DNA of 64,000 bases from Duganella lactea (GTDB taxonomy: Bacteria > Pseudomonadota > Gammaproteobacteria > Burkholderiales > Burkholderiaceae_D). Position 1 is the stretch's first letter. Every line of letters starts with the position of its first letter. This document shows, piece after piece, positions 18,284-26,995 of this stretch. The notes under the pieces are model-generated. The model was given only the letters and a program-made list of their open reading frames with translations. It was not told where the DNA came from and made no database searches. Both the position numbers and the translations under genes were made by a program. The stretch lies in NCBI RefSeq assembly GCF_009857505.1, contig NZ_WWCP01000023.1:26209-90208 (forward strand), given 5' to 3'.

Positions 18284-19573
18284 ATGATCATGGACATCAC
18301 GCCGGCCGCCGCTTCCGCCATTTCCGCCGTCCCCCCGTGGGCCGGCCGTCGCGTGCTGGTGGTCGAGGACAGTGTGGTGCAGCGCGGTTATCTGGTCGGG
18401 CTGCTGCGGCAGCTGGCGTTCGGCGAAATCCTGGAAGCCGGCGACGGCAACGAAGCCTTGCGGATACTGGAGCGCGGTGCCGAGCCGATGTTCCTGGTGC
18501 TGACCGATCTGGAAATGCCGGGCATGGACGGCATTGAACTCACTTGCCAACTGCGCGAGCGGCGGTTGACCGAGAACCTGATTGTGGTCAGCGCGCGCGA
18601 TCCGCGCCTGCTGGAGATCATCGAGCGCATGGCCTGCGAGGACGCGTCCATCGGCCTGCTGGGCACCCTGCTCAAGCCGGTGCAGCTGGAACCGTTGATG
18701 CAGTTGCTGGGCAAGGCCGGCGGCCACGAGGCTGATTACAGCGGCGCCAGCGCGCCGGCCGCCGCCGCGCTGGCGCCGCAGGCATCGCTGGAAGAACTGG
18801 CGAAGGCGCTGGCCAACAATGAATTCCTGCCGCATTTCCAGCCCAAGGTGGCGACTGCCAGCGGCCAGCTGAAAGGCGTGGAAGCGCTGGCGCGCTGGCA
18901 GCATCCGCAACGCGACCTGCTGTCGCCGGCCCACTTCATCGACACGCTGGAAGGCACGCCGCTGATGGCCGACTTCACGCTGGCGCTGGTGCGGCAGGTG
19001 TTGCAGCGCATGCTGGACTGGCGGCAGGCCGGCCTGCCGCCGCTGACCGTCTCGGTCAATCTGAGCGCGGAGAGCCTGGCCGACCGCTTCTTCATCGAGC
19101 GCCTGACGACGCTGGTGATGCGCTCCGGCGTGGCGCCGTCGTCGCTGGTGTGGGAAGTCACCGAGACCGGCGTGATGCGCCAGCTGTCGCAGGCCCTGAC
19201 CAATATGGGGCGCTTGCGGCTGATGGGCTTTGGACTGGCGATGGACGATTTCGGCATCGGCTATTCGTCGATGCAGCAGTTCGCCCGCTGCCCGTTCACG
19301 GAACTGAAAATAGACCGCGCCTTCGTCAATGGCGCGGCGCAGTGGCCCAACCGCCACATGGTGCTGAAAAGCGCCCTCGATCTGGGCCAGAGCCTGGGTG
19401 TGGCCACGGTGGCCGAGGGGGTGGAAACGGCGGACGACTGGAAGCTGTTGCGCGACCTCGGTTGCGACATGGCCCAGGGCTATCTGCTGGCCAGGCCCAT
19501 GCCGGCGGAGGAACTGGTCGGCTGGATGCGGCAGGACCGGCGCAGATTAAAGGCGCTCGCGGGATCGGAATAA
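18284..19573 (+). CDS. REC-EAL response regulator, c-di-GMP phosphodiesterase
   Basis: 429 residues: an N-terminal receiver domain (phosphoacceptor Asp in VLTDLEMPGMDG) and a C-terminal EAL domain. The EAL signature E200-A-L is intact, as are the other catalytic residues: N in SVNLSAE, the E-V-T-E-T block, D-D-F-G-I-G-Y, K in LKIDRAF, and E in VAEGVET. It should therefore hydrolyse c-di-GMP, controlled by phosphorylation, presumably from the CheA of this operon. It starts 2 bp after cheB and resembles the RocR/VieA-type architecture. Together with the MshEN-like motifs in CheA it closes a possible loop between chemosensory signalling and c-di-GMP. Confidence 0.94.
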   Translation: MIMDITPAAASAISAVPPWAGRRVLVVEDSVVQRGYLVGLLRQLAFGEILEAGDGNEALRILERGAEPMFLVLTDLEMPGMDGIELTCQLRERRLTENLIVVSARDPRLLEIIERMACEDASIGLLGTLLKPVQLEPLMQLLGKAGGHEADYSGASAPAAAALAPQASLEELAKALANNEFLPHFQPKVATASGQLKGVEALARWQHPQRDLLSPAHFIDTLEGTPLMADFTLALVRQVLQRMLDWRQAGLPPLTVSVNLSAESLADRFFIERLTTLVMRSGVAPSSLVWEVTETGVMRQLSQALTNMGRLRLMGFGLAMDDFGIGYSSMQQFARCPFTELKIDRAFVNGAAQWPNRHMVLKSALDLGQSLGVATVAEGVETADDWKLLRDLGCDMAQGYLLARPMPAEELVGWMRQDRRRLKALAGSE

Positions 19574-19589
19574 CCAGGGGAGAAACATC

Positions 19590-21272
19590 ATGCTATCGAC
19601 TTTGCAGGTGCGTACCAAGATTTTGATGTTGCTGGCGGTGGCAGTCATCGCTTTGCTGACGGTGATGCTGATCGCCTTCTCCGGCATGAAGACGCAGAGC
19701 GTCATGCTGGAACAGATAGGCAGGAACCGCATGCCGTCGGTGCAGTCGCTGCTGATCATCAACGAGGCGAAGACGGCGGTGCGCTCGGCCAGTCGCGCCA
19801 TCGACGCGATGTCGGCGTATCCGGACGAGATGACTGACCTCGTTCAGCAGCTCAAGAACAAGCAGGAGGCCTGGGCCACCGCCGACAAGGCGTGGAAGGT
19901 GTATGAGCCGCTGCCGCAGGAGACCGAGGAAGCCGCGGTATGGAAGAATTTCGTCAAGCAGTGGGAAGCCTGGAAGCAGCGCGATACCGTCATCACGGAC
20001 CTGGGCAATCAGATCGTGCGCGCCGAGCCCTCCAAGCGCCGCGAGCTGTTCACGGCGATGCATCAAACGCTGGCCGAAAACCGCGCGGCGTTTAGCGCGG
20101 CGGATGAAAGCCTCAACAAGCTGGTGGCGCTGAACATTCAGTACAGCGAAGGTGATGTGCTCAATGCGGAAGTCGCATCGGCCAGCGCGCTCAAGACCAT
20201 GTACCTGGCGTCCGGGATCGCGCTGGCGCTGCTGGTGGTGATCGGGCTGCTGATCCTGCACGGCATCATGAAGCAGCTGGGCGGTGATCCCTCGTATGTG
20301 GCGGCCATTGTGCGCCAGGTGGCGGAGGGCGATCTGGCGGTGGATGTCCAGCTCAAGCCGGGCGACACCAGCAGCCTGTTGTCCTCGATGAAGGGCATGA
20401 TCGAAAAACTGTCGCAGGTGGTGCAGGAGGTGAATAACGGCGCCGAGGCGCTGGCCTCGGCCTCGGAGGAGGTCAGCGCCACCGCGCAGGCCTTGTCGCA
20501 GGCGGCCAGCGAGCAGGCCGCCGGTACCGAGGAGACCAGTGCCTCGGTCGAGCAGATGACGGCGTCGATTTCGCAGAACACCGAAAACGCCAAGGTCACC
20601 GACAGCATCGCCAGCAAGGCGGCGGTGGAGGCGTCGGAAGGCGGCGAGGCGGTCAAGTCGACCGTCGCGGCGATGCAGCAGATCGCCAAGAAGATCAGCA
20701 TCATCGACGATATCGCCTACCAGACCAACCTGCTGGCGTTGAACGCGGCGATCGAGGCGGCGCGCGCCGGCGAACATGGCAAGGGTTTTGCCGTGGTGGC
20801 GGCCGAGGTGCGCAAGCTGGCCGAGCGCAGCCAGGTGGCGGCGCAGGAAATCGAACAGGTGGCGTCGAGCAGCGTGCAACTGGCCGAGAAGGCCGGGCAA
20901 CTGCTGGACGAGATGGTGCCGAATATCCGCCGCACCTCGAATCTGGTGCAGGAGATTACCGCCGCATCGGAAGAGCAGTCGGCCGGTGTGGGACAGATCA
21001 ACGCCGCCGTCACGCAGTTGAGCCAGACCACGCAGCACAACGCCTCCAGCTCGGAGCAACTGGCGGCGACGGCGGAAGAGATGAGCGGCCAGGCGGAGCA
21101 GCTGCAGCACACCATGTCGTTCTTCAAACTGGCCGGAGGCACGCGCATGGTGCGCACGCCGGTTTTGACGCGCAAGCCGCCGCGTCATCAGCGGCCGGCG
21201 GTGGGCGTGGCGTCCAGCCGCCGCATGACTGAAGTGAGCGAGCCGGATGAGTCGCACTTCGTCAAATTCTGA
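19590..21272 (+). CDS. Methyl-accepting chemotaxis protein (four-helix-bundle sensor)
   Basis: 560 residues. TM1 lies at about 10-31 (ILMLLAVAVIALLTVMLIAF), then a helical periplasmic domain of the four-helix-bundle type, TM2 at about 206-229 (MYLASGIALALLVVIGLLIL), HAMP, and a long cytoplasmic coiled coil with the hairpin tip IAYQTNLLALNAAIEAARAG. The Shine-Dalgarno sequence GGGGAGAAAC precedes the ATG. The protein ends in PDESHFVKF after a Pro/Arg-rich linker; the next receptor ends in the closely similar PDESKFTRF, suggesting a conserved docking tail. Ligand unknown. Part of the chemotaxis operon. Confidence 0.93.
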   Translation: MLSTLQVRTKILMLLAVAVIALLTVMLIAFSGMKTQSVMLEQIGRNRMPSVQSLLIINEAKTAVRSASRAIDAMSAYPDEMTDLVQQLKNKQEAWATADKAWKVYEPLPQETEEAAVWKNFVKQWEAWKQRDTVITDLGNQIVRAEPSKRRELFTAMHQTLAENRAAFSAADESLNKLVALNIQYSEGDVLNAEVASASALKTMYLASGIALALLVVIGLLILHGIMKQLGGDPSYVAAIVRQVAEGDLAVDVQLKPGDTSSLLSSMKGMIEKLSQVVQEVNNGAEALASASEEVSATAQALSQAASEQAAGTEETSASVEQMTASISQNTENAKVTDSIASKAAVEASEGGEAVKSTVAAMQQIAKKISIIDDIAYQTNLLALNAAIEAARAGEHGKGFAVVAAEVRKLAERSQVAAQEIEQVASSSVQLAEKAGQLLDEMVPNIRRTSNLVQEITAASEEQSAGVGQINAAVTQLSQTTQHNASSSEQLAATAEEMSGQAEQLQHTMSFFKLAGGTRMVRTPVLTRKPPRHQRPAVGVASSRRMTEVSEPDESHFVKF

Positions 21273-21359
21273 CCGCGACACGGTGAGTTTTAGCGAGATT
21301 TGAGCGTTCATAATGGTTCACAATGCATGTTGATTCGCGTCCTTTAGGAGTAGAAACCC

Positions 21360-22835
21360 ATGTTCAAGCAAATGAAAATGGAGACCCGGCTGCATGCCGG
21401 GTTTGGCCTGATTGTGTTGCTGGTGGTGATGCTGGGCCTTGTCGCGTTCAGCAAGCTGGCATCGCTGCACGCTCATTGGAGCGACTTCGAAAAAGTCACG
21501 CTGGCCCGCAAGAACGCGGTGCTGGAAGGCGTGACCGCGCATGGCCGCGCCGTGCGTCACTTCAAAAATTACATCCTGCGCGGGCCCGACAGCAACGCGC
21601 AATTCCGCACCGAGATGGGTCTCATCGAAAAGGAGATGACGGTCTACCGCGAGGCCGGTCCGTTGTCGAATGAGGAGAATCTGCTGCTGGGCGAAGTGCT
21701 GGCTGGGGTCAAGGCTTATGACCATAGCATGACGCAACTGGAAGCCATGCACGAAAAGGGCATGACGGCGCTGGAGATGGACAAGAACATCAAGGGTGCC
21801 GATGAGGCTATCGCGAACGCCTTCCGCAAGCTGCTCAAGGTAAACGAGGCCGAAACGCAGCAGGAGTCAGAATCCATGCGCGAGGTCACGCAGTCGGCCA
21901 AGCAGATCATCCTGACGATGGACGTGGTCATCGCCATCCTCGGCTGCGTGCTGGCGGTGTGGATAGGCCGCAGCCTGACGGCGATTGTGCGCGAGGTGCA
22001 GGCGGTGGTGGTCGGGCTGTCCAGCTCCTCGCAGGAAGTCAGCGCGACGGCGCAGTCGCTGTCGCAGGCCTCCAGCGAACAGGCGGCGGGCGTGGAGGAA
22101 ACCAGCGCCTCGATCGAACAGATGACGGCCTCCATCGCGCAGAACACCGAGAACGCCAAGATCACCGACGGTATCGCCACGCAGGCGGCGGTGGAGGCGG
22201 CGCGCGGCGGCGAGGTGGTGAAGGCCACCGCGTCGGCGATGAAGCAGATCGCCGGCAAGATCGGCATCATCGACGATATCGCTTACCAGACCAACCTGCT
22301 GGCGCTCAACGCGGCGATCGAGGCGGCGCGCGCCGGCGAGCATGGCAAGGGCTTTGCCGTGGTGGCGGCCGAGGTGCGCAAGCTGGCCGAACGCAGCCAG
22401 GTGGCGGCGCAGGAAATCAGCGAGGTGGCGGCGGACAGCGTCAAGCTGGCGGAGCAGGCCGGCGCCATGTTCGACGAGCTGGCGCCGAATATTCGCAAGA
22501 CCTCGGAACTGGTGCAGGAGATCGCGGCGGCGTCGGAAGAACAGAGTTCCGGCGTGCGGCAGATCAATGGCGCGGTGATCCAGTTGAGCGAGACCACGCA
22601 GGTCAATGCGGCCAGTTCGGAGGAGCTGGCGGCGACGTCCGAGGAAATGAGCGCGCAGGCGGAACAGCTGCGGCGCTTGATGTCGGTGTTTAAACAGTAC
22701 GCCGTGGATGACGCGCCACGCATGACCGCGCGGCGCCCGGCGGCGCTGAAGGCCGCCACGCCGGCGCGCCCGGCGCGCGCGCTGAATCTGGCCAGCGACA
22801 GCGCGCCGGACGAAAGCAAGTTCACGCGCTTTTAA
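21360..22835 (+). CDS. Methyl-accepting chemotaxis protein (shorter paralogue)
   Basis: 491 residues; TM1 near 17-35 (GFGLIVLLVVMLGLVAFSKL), a short helical periplasmic domain, TM2 near 185-205 (IILTMDVVIAILGCVLAVWI), no obvious full HAMP, then a signalling domain almost identical in its tip to the preceding receptor (IAYQTNLLALNAAIEAARAG), so the two arose by duplication. It has a good ribosome-binding site (TTTAGGAG). The C-terminal tail PDESKFTRF matches that of the neighbour. The 87-bp gap before it is larger than others in the operon and might hold a weak promoter, but none is convincing. A hairpin follows at 22840-22861. Confidence 0.93.
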   Translation: MFKQMKMETRLHAGFGLIVLLVVMLGLVAFSKLASLHAHWSDFEKVTLARKNAVLEGVTAHGRAVRHFKNYILRGPDSNAQFRTEMGLIEKEMTVYREAGPLSNEENLLLGEVLAGVKAYDHSMTQLEAMHEKGMTALEMDKNIKGADEAIANAFRKLLKVNEAETQQESESMREVTQSAKQIILTMDVVIAILGCVLAVWIGRSLTAIVREVQAVVVGLSSSSQEVSATAQSLSQASSEQAAGVEETSASIEQMTASIAQNTENAKITDGIATQAAVEAARGGEVVKATASAMKQIAGKIGIIDDIAYQTNLLALNAAIEAARAGEHGKGFAVVAAEVRKLAERSQVAAQEISEVAADSVKLAEQAGAMFDELAPNIRKTSELVQEIAAASEEQSSGVRQINGAVIQLSETTQVNAASSEELAATSEEMSAQAEQLRRLMSVFKQYAVDDAPRMTARRPAALKAATPARPARALNLASDSAPDESKFTRF

Positions 22836-22839
22836 AGTC

Positions 22840-22861
22840 GTATGGGGGCTTGCCCCCATAC
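22840..22861. terminator. Hairpin between the chemotaxis operon and the convergent methyltransferase gene
   Basis: Perfect inverted repeat GTATGGGGGC-TT-GCCCCCATAC placed five bases after the receptor stop and ten bases before the facing gene's stop. No T-tract follows on either strand, so it may act as a weak bidirectional terminator or RNA-end stabiliser. The position is the main argument. Confidence 0.45.
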
Positions 22862-22871
22862 CCGGACTTGC

Positions 22872-23690
22872 TTATTTGGCGGGCTTGACGAACTTGAGCG
22901 TCATGCGGTCGCTCTCGCCGATGGCCTGATACCTGGCGCGGTCCTCATCCTTGTTGGTCAGGGTTGGCGGCAGCGCCCACACGCCGTTCTTGTGATCGGC
23001 CGTGTCCTTCGGATTGGCGTTCACTTCCGACTTGCCTGCCAGTTTGAAGCCGGCGTCCTCCGCCAGCTTGATCACATAAGCCTCGTGCATGTAGCCGGTG
23101 CTGGCGGTGGCGTCCTGCGTTTTCGACGCCGGCAGCCGGTGTTCCTCCACACCCAGCACGCCGCCTGGTTTGAGCACCGTGTACAGGTTGCTGAACAGGT
23201 CTTTCATCTTCTCCGGGCCAAGCGGAATCCAGTTGTGGATATTGCGGAAGGTGAGCACCATATCGACGCTGTTGGGCGGCGCCAGCTCATATTTGCGGCC
23301 CGGCGAGAACACGCCGACGGCGACCTTGTTGTAGGCTTCCGGCTTGGCGTTCAGGCGCGCCATGAAGCGCTCGGCGCCCTTGCGTTCATTCTCGTTCGGC
23401 GAGGCCAGGTCGCTGCCGCCGGTAATCAGCTTGCCGTGGTCGCGCAGGTAGGGCGCCAGGATCTCGGTGTACCAGCCGGCGCCCGGCGCCAGTTCCACCA
23501 CCGTCATATTCGGCTTGATGCCGAAGAAGGTCAGCGTTTCGTACGGGTGACGATAGACGTCGCGTTTAACGTTGTCCGGCGTGCGCGTCGGCGCGGCGAT
23601 CGCCGCTTTCAGCGCATCGTCCGCCAATGCGGCACTGTTCGCGCCCATCAGCATGGTGGTGGCCAAAGCCGCCAATACAAATCGTTTCAT
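22872..23690 (-). CDS. Exported class I SAM-methyltransferase-like protein
   Basis: 272 residues from the ATG at 23690, which has CAGGAG seven bases upstream; the TTG two codons earlier is less likely. The N-terminus (MKRFVLAALATTMLMGANSAALA) is a clear Sec signal peptide. The mature part is a Rossmann-like methyltransferase with motif I as VVELAPGAGWYTEI and a post-motif TFRNIHNW and LKPGGVLGVEEHR. It resembles the predicted methyltransferase family COG4798. S-adenosylmethionine is normally cytoplasmic, so activity after export is puzzling; the protein may be a binding protein that has lost catalysis. It stands alone, convergent with the chemotaxis operon. Substrate unknown. Confidence 0.85.
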   Translation of the reverse strand: MKRFVLAALATTMLMGANSAALADDALKAAIAAPTRTPDNVKRDVYRHPYETLTFFGIKPNMTVVELAPGAGWYTEILAPYLRDHGKLITGGSDLASPNENERKGAERFMARLNAKPEAYNKVAVGVFSPGRKYELAPPNSVDMVLTFRNIHNWIPLGPEKMKDLFSNLYTVLKPGGVLGVEEHRLPASKTQDATASTGYMHEAYVIKLAEDAGFKLAGKSEVNANPKDTADHKNGVWALPPTLTNKDEDRARYQAIGESDRMTLKFVKPAK

Positions 23691-23793
23691 GCACAATCTC
23701 CTGAAGTGTGGTGGTGAGCGCGATCATCGGCCAAGCACGCAAACAGGTCAAGCGAAAAGGCGTGCGCACTTCGCCGGTGCACGGATCATCGGA

Positions 23794-23853
23794 GGACACC
23801 CGGTGGACACCCCGCGGACACTTTTCGGACACTCAAACGGACACTTCGGACAG
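23794..23853 (+). repeat. Array of six GGACA(C) direct repeats upstream of the tldD operon
   Basis: GGACAC occurs at 23794, 23805, 23816, 23827 and 23839, and GGACAG at 23848; four of the units are preceded by C (CGGACA). Spacing is 11, 11, 11, 12 and 9 bp, so most copies lie on one face of the helix. The array is 32-91 bp upstream of the sigma-54 promoter at 23885 and looks like an enhancer (upstream activating) site. The same unit is found before the exporter operon at 50292-50332. Confidence 0.8.
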
Positions 23854-23884
23854 TACAAATTGCCGCTTGCGCAACGCCAGCGGA

Positions 23885-23900
23885 TGGCATACATTTTGCA
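23885..23900 (+). promoter_or_regulatory. Sigma-54 (RpoN) promoter of the tldD/tldE-MoxR operon
   Basis: TGGCATACATTTTGCA matches the sigma-54 pattern TGGCAyr-N4-TTGCa: GG at 23886-23887 and GC at 23898-23899 are separated by the required 10 bp. The start of transcription would be near 23911, giving a leader of about 90 nt before the ATG at 24002. The repeat array just upstream supplies the expected activator site. Confidence 0.8.
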
Positions 23901-24001
23901 ATTGGTGTACTTGACCCGACGCTAATATTGCAAAAACCTTAGAACAAGCGACGGATATTCAGCCATATGGGCGGCTGGCCCACAACAATGTTGGAGAGAA
24001 T

Positions 24002-25639
24002 ATGGAACGACGTGCATTCCTCAATATCAGTAGTCTGGCTTTGGGCACCATGTTGCTGCCCACCTTCGGCCGCGCCATCGCCGCCGAAGAACTGCTCAAG
24101 CCAGTGGACCTCAAATTCAAGAAAGGGCTGGCCGACACCGCGATGACGGCCGCCACCCAGGCCGGCGCCTCGTACTGCGACGTGCGCGTGGGCCGCTACC
24201 TGAACCAGTTCCTCACCACGCGCGATCTGAACGTGGAAAATATCACCAACACCGAATCGGCCGGTGTCGGCGTGCGCGTGATCGCCGGCGGCGCCTACGG
24301 CTTCGCCGCCACCAACGACATGACGCCTGACGGCGTGGCCGCCGCCGCGCGCCAGGCTGTCGCCATCGCCAAGGCCAACGCCAAGCTGCAGACCGAACCC
24401 CTGATCCTGGCGCCGGTTAAAGGCGTGGGTGAAGTGTCGTGGGCCACGCCCATCGTCAAGGACTGGCGCACCGTCGCCATCAAGGACAAGGCCGAGTTGC
24501 TGATCGCCGCCAACAAGGCCGGCATGGACAGCGGCGCGAGCTTCATGCAGTCCTTGCTGTTCCAGGTGAATCAGCAGAAGTACTTCGCTTCCACCGACGG
24601 CTCTTACATTGACCAGGATATCCATCGCCTGTGGATGCCGTTCTTCGCCACCGCCGTGGACCAGAAAGAGAACAAGTTCCGCACCCGCCAGGGCCTGTCG
24701 GCGCCGGTCGGCATGGGTTACGAATATCTGGACGGCCGCAAGGAGCACAAGCTGCAGGCCGCCGGCGGCGTGACCACGCTGTACACCAAATCGTATGACC
24801 TGATCGAGGATGCGCGCCTGGCCGGCAAGCAGGCCAAGGCCAAGCTGAAAGCCAAGTCGGTTGAACCGGGCAAGTACGATCTGGTGCTGACGCCGGAGCA
24901 TCTGTGGCTGACCATCCACGAATCGGTCGGCCACCCCACCGAGCTGGATCGCGTGCTGGGCTACGAGGCCAACTACGCCGGCACCAGTTTCGCCACGCTG
25001 GATAAATGGCAGAGCAAGAAATTCAAATACGGTTCGGACATCGTCAACATCGAAGCCGACAAGACCATCCCAGGCTCGCTGGGCGCGGTCGGCTACGACG
25101 ACGAAGGCGTCAAGTGCAAGAACTGGGACATCATCAAGGACGGCATCCTGGTCAACTACCAGGCCACGCGCGACCAGGCGCACATCATCGGCGAGAAGGA
25201 GTCGCATGGCTGCTCGTATGCGGACAACTGGGCCAATGTGCAGTTCCAGCGCATGCCGAACGTGTCGCTCAAGGCGGGCAAGAAGAAGCTGACGCCGGAC
25301 GAGATGATCAAGGACGTCAAAAAGGGCATCTACATCGTTGGCGACGGTTCGTTCTCGATCGACCAGCAGCGCTACAACTTCCAGTTCGGCGGCCAGCTGT
25401 TCTACGAAATCAAGAACGGCAAAGTGGGCCAGATGCTGGAGGACGTGGCGTATCAATCCAATACCCAGGAGTTCTGGAACGCCTGCGTGGGCATCTGCGA
25501 CGAGCGCGATTGGCGCATGGGCGGCTCCTTCTTCGACGGCAAGGGCCAGCCGTCGCAGGTATCCACCGTGTCGCACGGCGCATCGACCACGCGCTTCAAC
25601 GGCATCAACGTTATCAATACCGCCCGCAAGATCGGCTAA
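24002..25639 (+). CDS. TldD-type metallopeptidase with twin-arginine signal (copy 1)
   Basis: 545 residues. TldD forms a zinc protease with TldE/PmbA that trims unfolded peptides (microcin B17 maturation, CcdA turnover in E. coli). The zinc motif H-E-S-V-G-H is at 306-311, and Cys499 (ICDERDW) is in the place of the third ligand of the family. Unlike cytoplasmic E. coli TldD, the N-terminus MERRAFLN followed by a hydrophobic stretch and AIA-AEE is a twin-arginine (Tat) signal with the RRxFL core, so the folded enzyme should be exported. First gene of a ten-gene operon; 18 bp before its TldE partner. The ATG has a Shine-Dalgarno-like GGAGAGAAT. Regulation is probably by sigma-54. Substrate unknown. 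Confidence 0.92.
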   Translation: MERRAFLNISSLALGTMLLPTFGRAIAAEELLKPVDLKFKKGLADTAMTAATQAGASYCDVRVGRYLNQFLTTRDLNVENITNTESAGVGVRVIAGGAYGFAATNDMTPDGVAAAARQAVAIAKANAKLQTEPLILAPVKGVGEVSWATPIVKDWRTVAIKDKAELLIAANKAGMDSGASFMQSLLFQVNQQKYFASTDGSYIDQDIHRLWMPFFATAVDQKENKFRTRQGLSAPVGMGYEYLDGRKEHKLQAAGGVTTLYTKSYDLIEDARLAGKQAKAKLKAKSVEPGKYDLVLTPEHLWLTIHESVGHPTELDRVLGYEANYAGTSFATLDKWQSKKFKYGSDIVNIEADKTIPGSLGAVGYDDEGVKCKNWDIIKDGILVNYQATRDQAHIIGEKESHGCSYADNWANVQFQRMPNVSLKAGKKKLTPDEMIKDVKKGIYIVGDGSFSIDQQRYNFQFGGQLFYEIKNGKVGQMLEDVAYQSNTQEFWNACVGICDERDWRMGGSFFDGKGQPSQVSTVSHGASTTRFNGINVINTARKIG

Positions 25640-25657
25640 GCCCTGGAGAGAGACAAT

Positions 25658-26995
25658 ATGAAATTCCTGAGTCAAGAAGAGACCAAGCGTATCAGCGATA
25701 AAGTGCTGTCGCTGACCAAGGCCGATCAGTGCGAGGTGACCATCAACGGCAACCGTCGCGGCAATATCCGCTACGCGCGCAACGCGGTATCGACCGCCGG
25801 TTTGATCGAGGACACGCAACTGGTGGTGTCGGTCGCTTTCGGCAAGAAGCAGGGCACCGCTTCGATCAATGAATTCGACGACAAGTCGCTGGAAAAAGCC
25901 GTGCGCCGCGCGGAAGACCTGGCGCGCCTGGCGCCGGAAAATCCGGAGTTCATGCCGACGCCGACCAAGCAGGAATACAAGTCGACGCAGACCTTCTTCC
26001 AGAAGACCGCCGATATCGATCCGGACTTCCGCGCGCAGGTGGCGGCGTACAGCATCGAGAATTCGCGCAAGAACAAGCTGGTGGCGGCGGGCTTCTTCAC
26101 CGATAGCACGCAGTTCACTTCCATCGCCAACTCCAACGGCGTGTTCGGCTATCAGACCGACACGGGCCTGGACTTCACGCTGACGGTGCGTACCGAAGAC
26201 GGCCGTGGTTCCGGCTGGGTCAAGCGCAGCGTGGGCGATGTGAGCAAGTTCGATGCGCGCGCCGCGTCGGATGTCGCCATCGAGAAGGCCTTGCGTTCGG
26301 TGGATGCGAAGGCGCTGGAGCCGGGCCGCTACACGGTGATTCTGGAGCCGGCGGCGACCTCCGATGTGCTGGCGTATATGTTCAATTCCTTCGACGCGCG
26401 TTCGGCCGACGAGGGCCGCAGTTTCCTGTCGAAGAAGGGCGGCGGCAATCGTCTGGGCGAGAAGCTGTTCGATGAGCAGGTCAATGTGTGGGCCGACCCT
26501 TGGGACAAGGATGTCGCCGTGCTGCCTTGGGATACCGGCAGCATGCTGGCGCGCGAGCGTCAGGACATCATCAAGAACGGCCGTATCGCCAATCTGGATT
26601 ACTCGCAGTACTGGGCAAAGAAGCAGGGCAAGCGCGCCATCGGCACGCCGGGCAATATCATCATGGCCGGCACCAGCAAGTCGACCGAGGAGCTGATCGC
26701 CAACACCAAGAAGGGCATCCTGGTCACGCGGACCTGGTATATCCGCATGGTGGACCCGCAGTCGGTGCTGCTGACCGGCTTGACGCGCGACGGCACGTTC
26801 TACATCGAGAATGGCAAGATCAAGCATCCGATCAAGAACTTCCGCTTCAATGAAAGCCCGGTGACGATGTTGAACAACATCGATGAAATCGGCAAGCCGG
26901 AGATTCTGTCGGGCGACGAGTCACAATTCCAGTTGCTGATTCCGGCGATGAAGGTCCGTGATTTTAACTTCACTTCTTTGTCGGACGCGGTGTAA
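25658..26995 (+). CDS. TldE/PmbA-type partner subunit (copy 1)
   Basis: 445 residues, PmbA/TldE side of the TldD/TldE family. There is no HExxxH motif, as expected for the non-catalytic partner that completes the active-site chamber. The N-terminus (MKFLSQEETKRISDKVLSL) is plainly cytoplasmic, with no signal sequence, although the TldD partner has a Tat signal; export as a folded heterodimer carried by TldD is a plausible explanation. The C-terminus NFTSLSDAV is shared with copy 2. The stop codon shares one base with the next ATG (TAATG), so it is tightly coupled to the second tldD. Confidence 0.9.
   Translation: MKFLSQEETKRISDKVLSLTKADQCEVTINGNRRGNIRYARNAVSTAGLIEDTQLVVSVAFGKKQGTASINEFDDKSLEKAVRRAEDLARLAPENPEFMPTPTKQEYKSTQTFFQKTADIDPDFRAQVAAYSIENSRKNKLVAAGFFTDSTQFTSIANSNGVFGYQTDTGLDFTLTVRTEDGRGSGWVKRSVGDVSKFDARAASDVAIEKALRSVDAKALEPGRYTVILEPAATSDVLAYMFNSFDARSADEGRSFLSKKGGGNRLGEKLFDEQVNVWADPWDKDVAVLPWDTGSMLARERQDIIKNGRIANLDYSQYWAKKQGKRAIGTPGNIIMAGTSKSTEELIANTKKGILVTRTWYIRMVDPQSVLLTGLTRDGTFYIENGKIKHPIKNFRFNESPVTMLNNIDEIGKPEILSGDESQFQLLIPAMKVRDFNFTSLSDAV

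Noticed and set aside
21273..21359. Separate promoter for the third receptor of the chemotaxis operon
   Set aside because: Some AT-rich hexamers (CATAAT) occur but no -35 at suitable spacing; read-through from upstream is sufficient.
23794..23853. GGACAC repeats as a CRISPR or satellite array
   Set aside because: Units are 6-7 bp with 9-12 bp period, far too short for CRISPR; position before a sigma-54 promoter fits regulator sites.
23939..26827. 962-codon minus-strand frame opposite the first tldD/tldE pair
   Set aside because: Low-complexity Val/Leu/His/Arg-rich shadow of the well-supported TldD and TldE genes.
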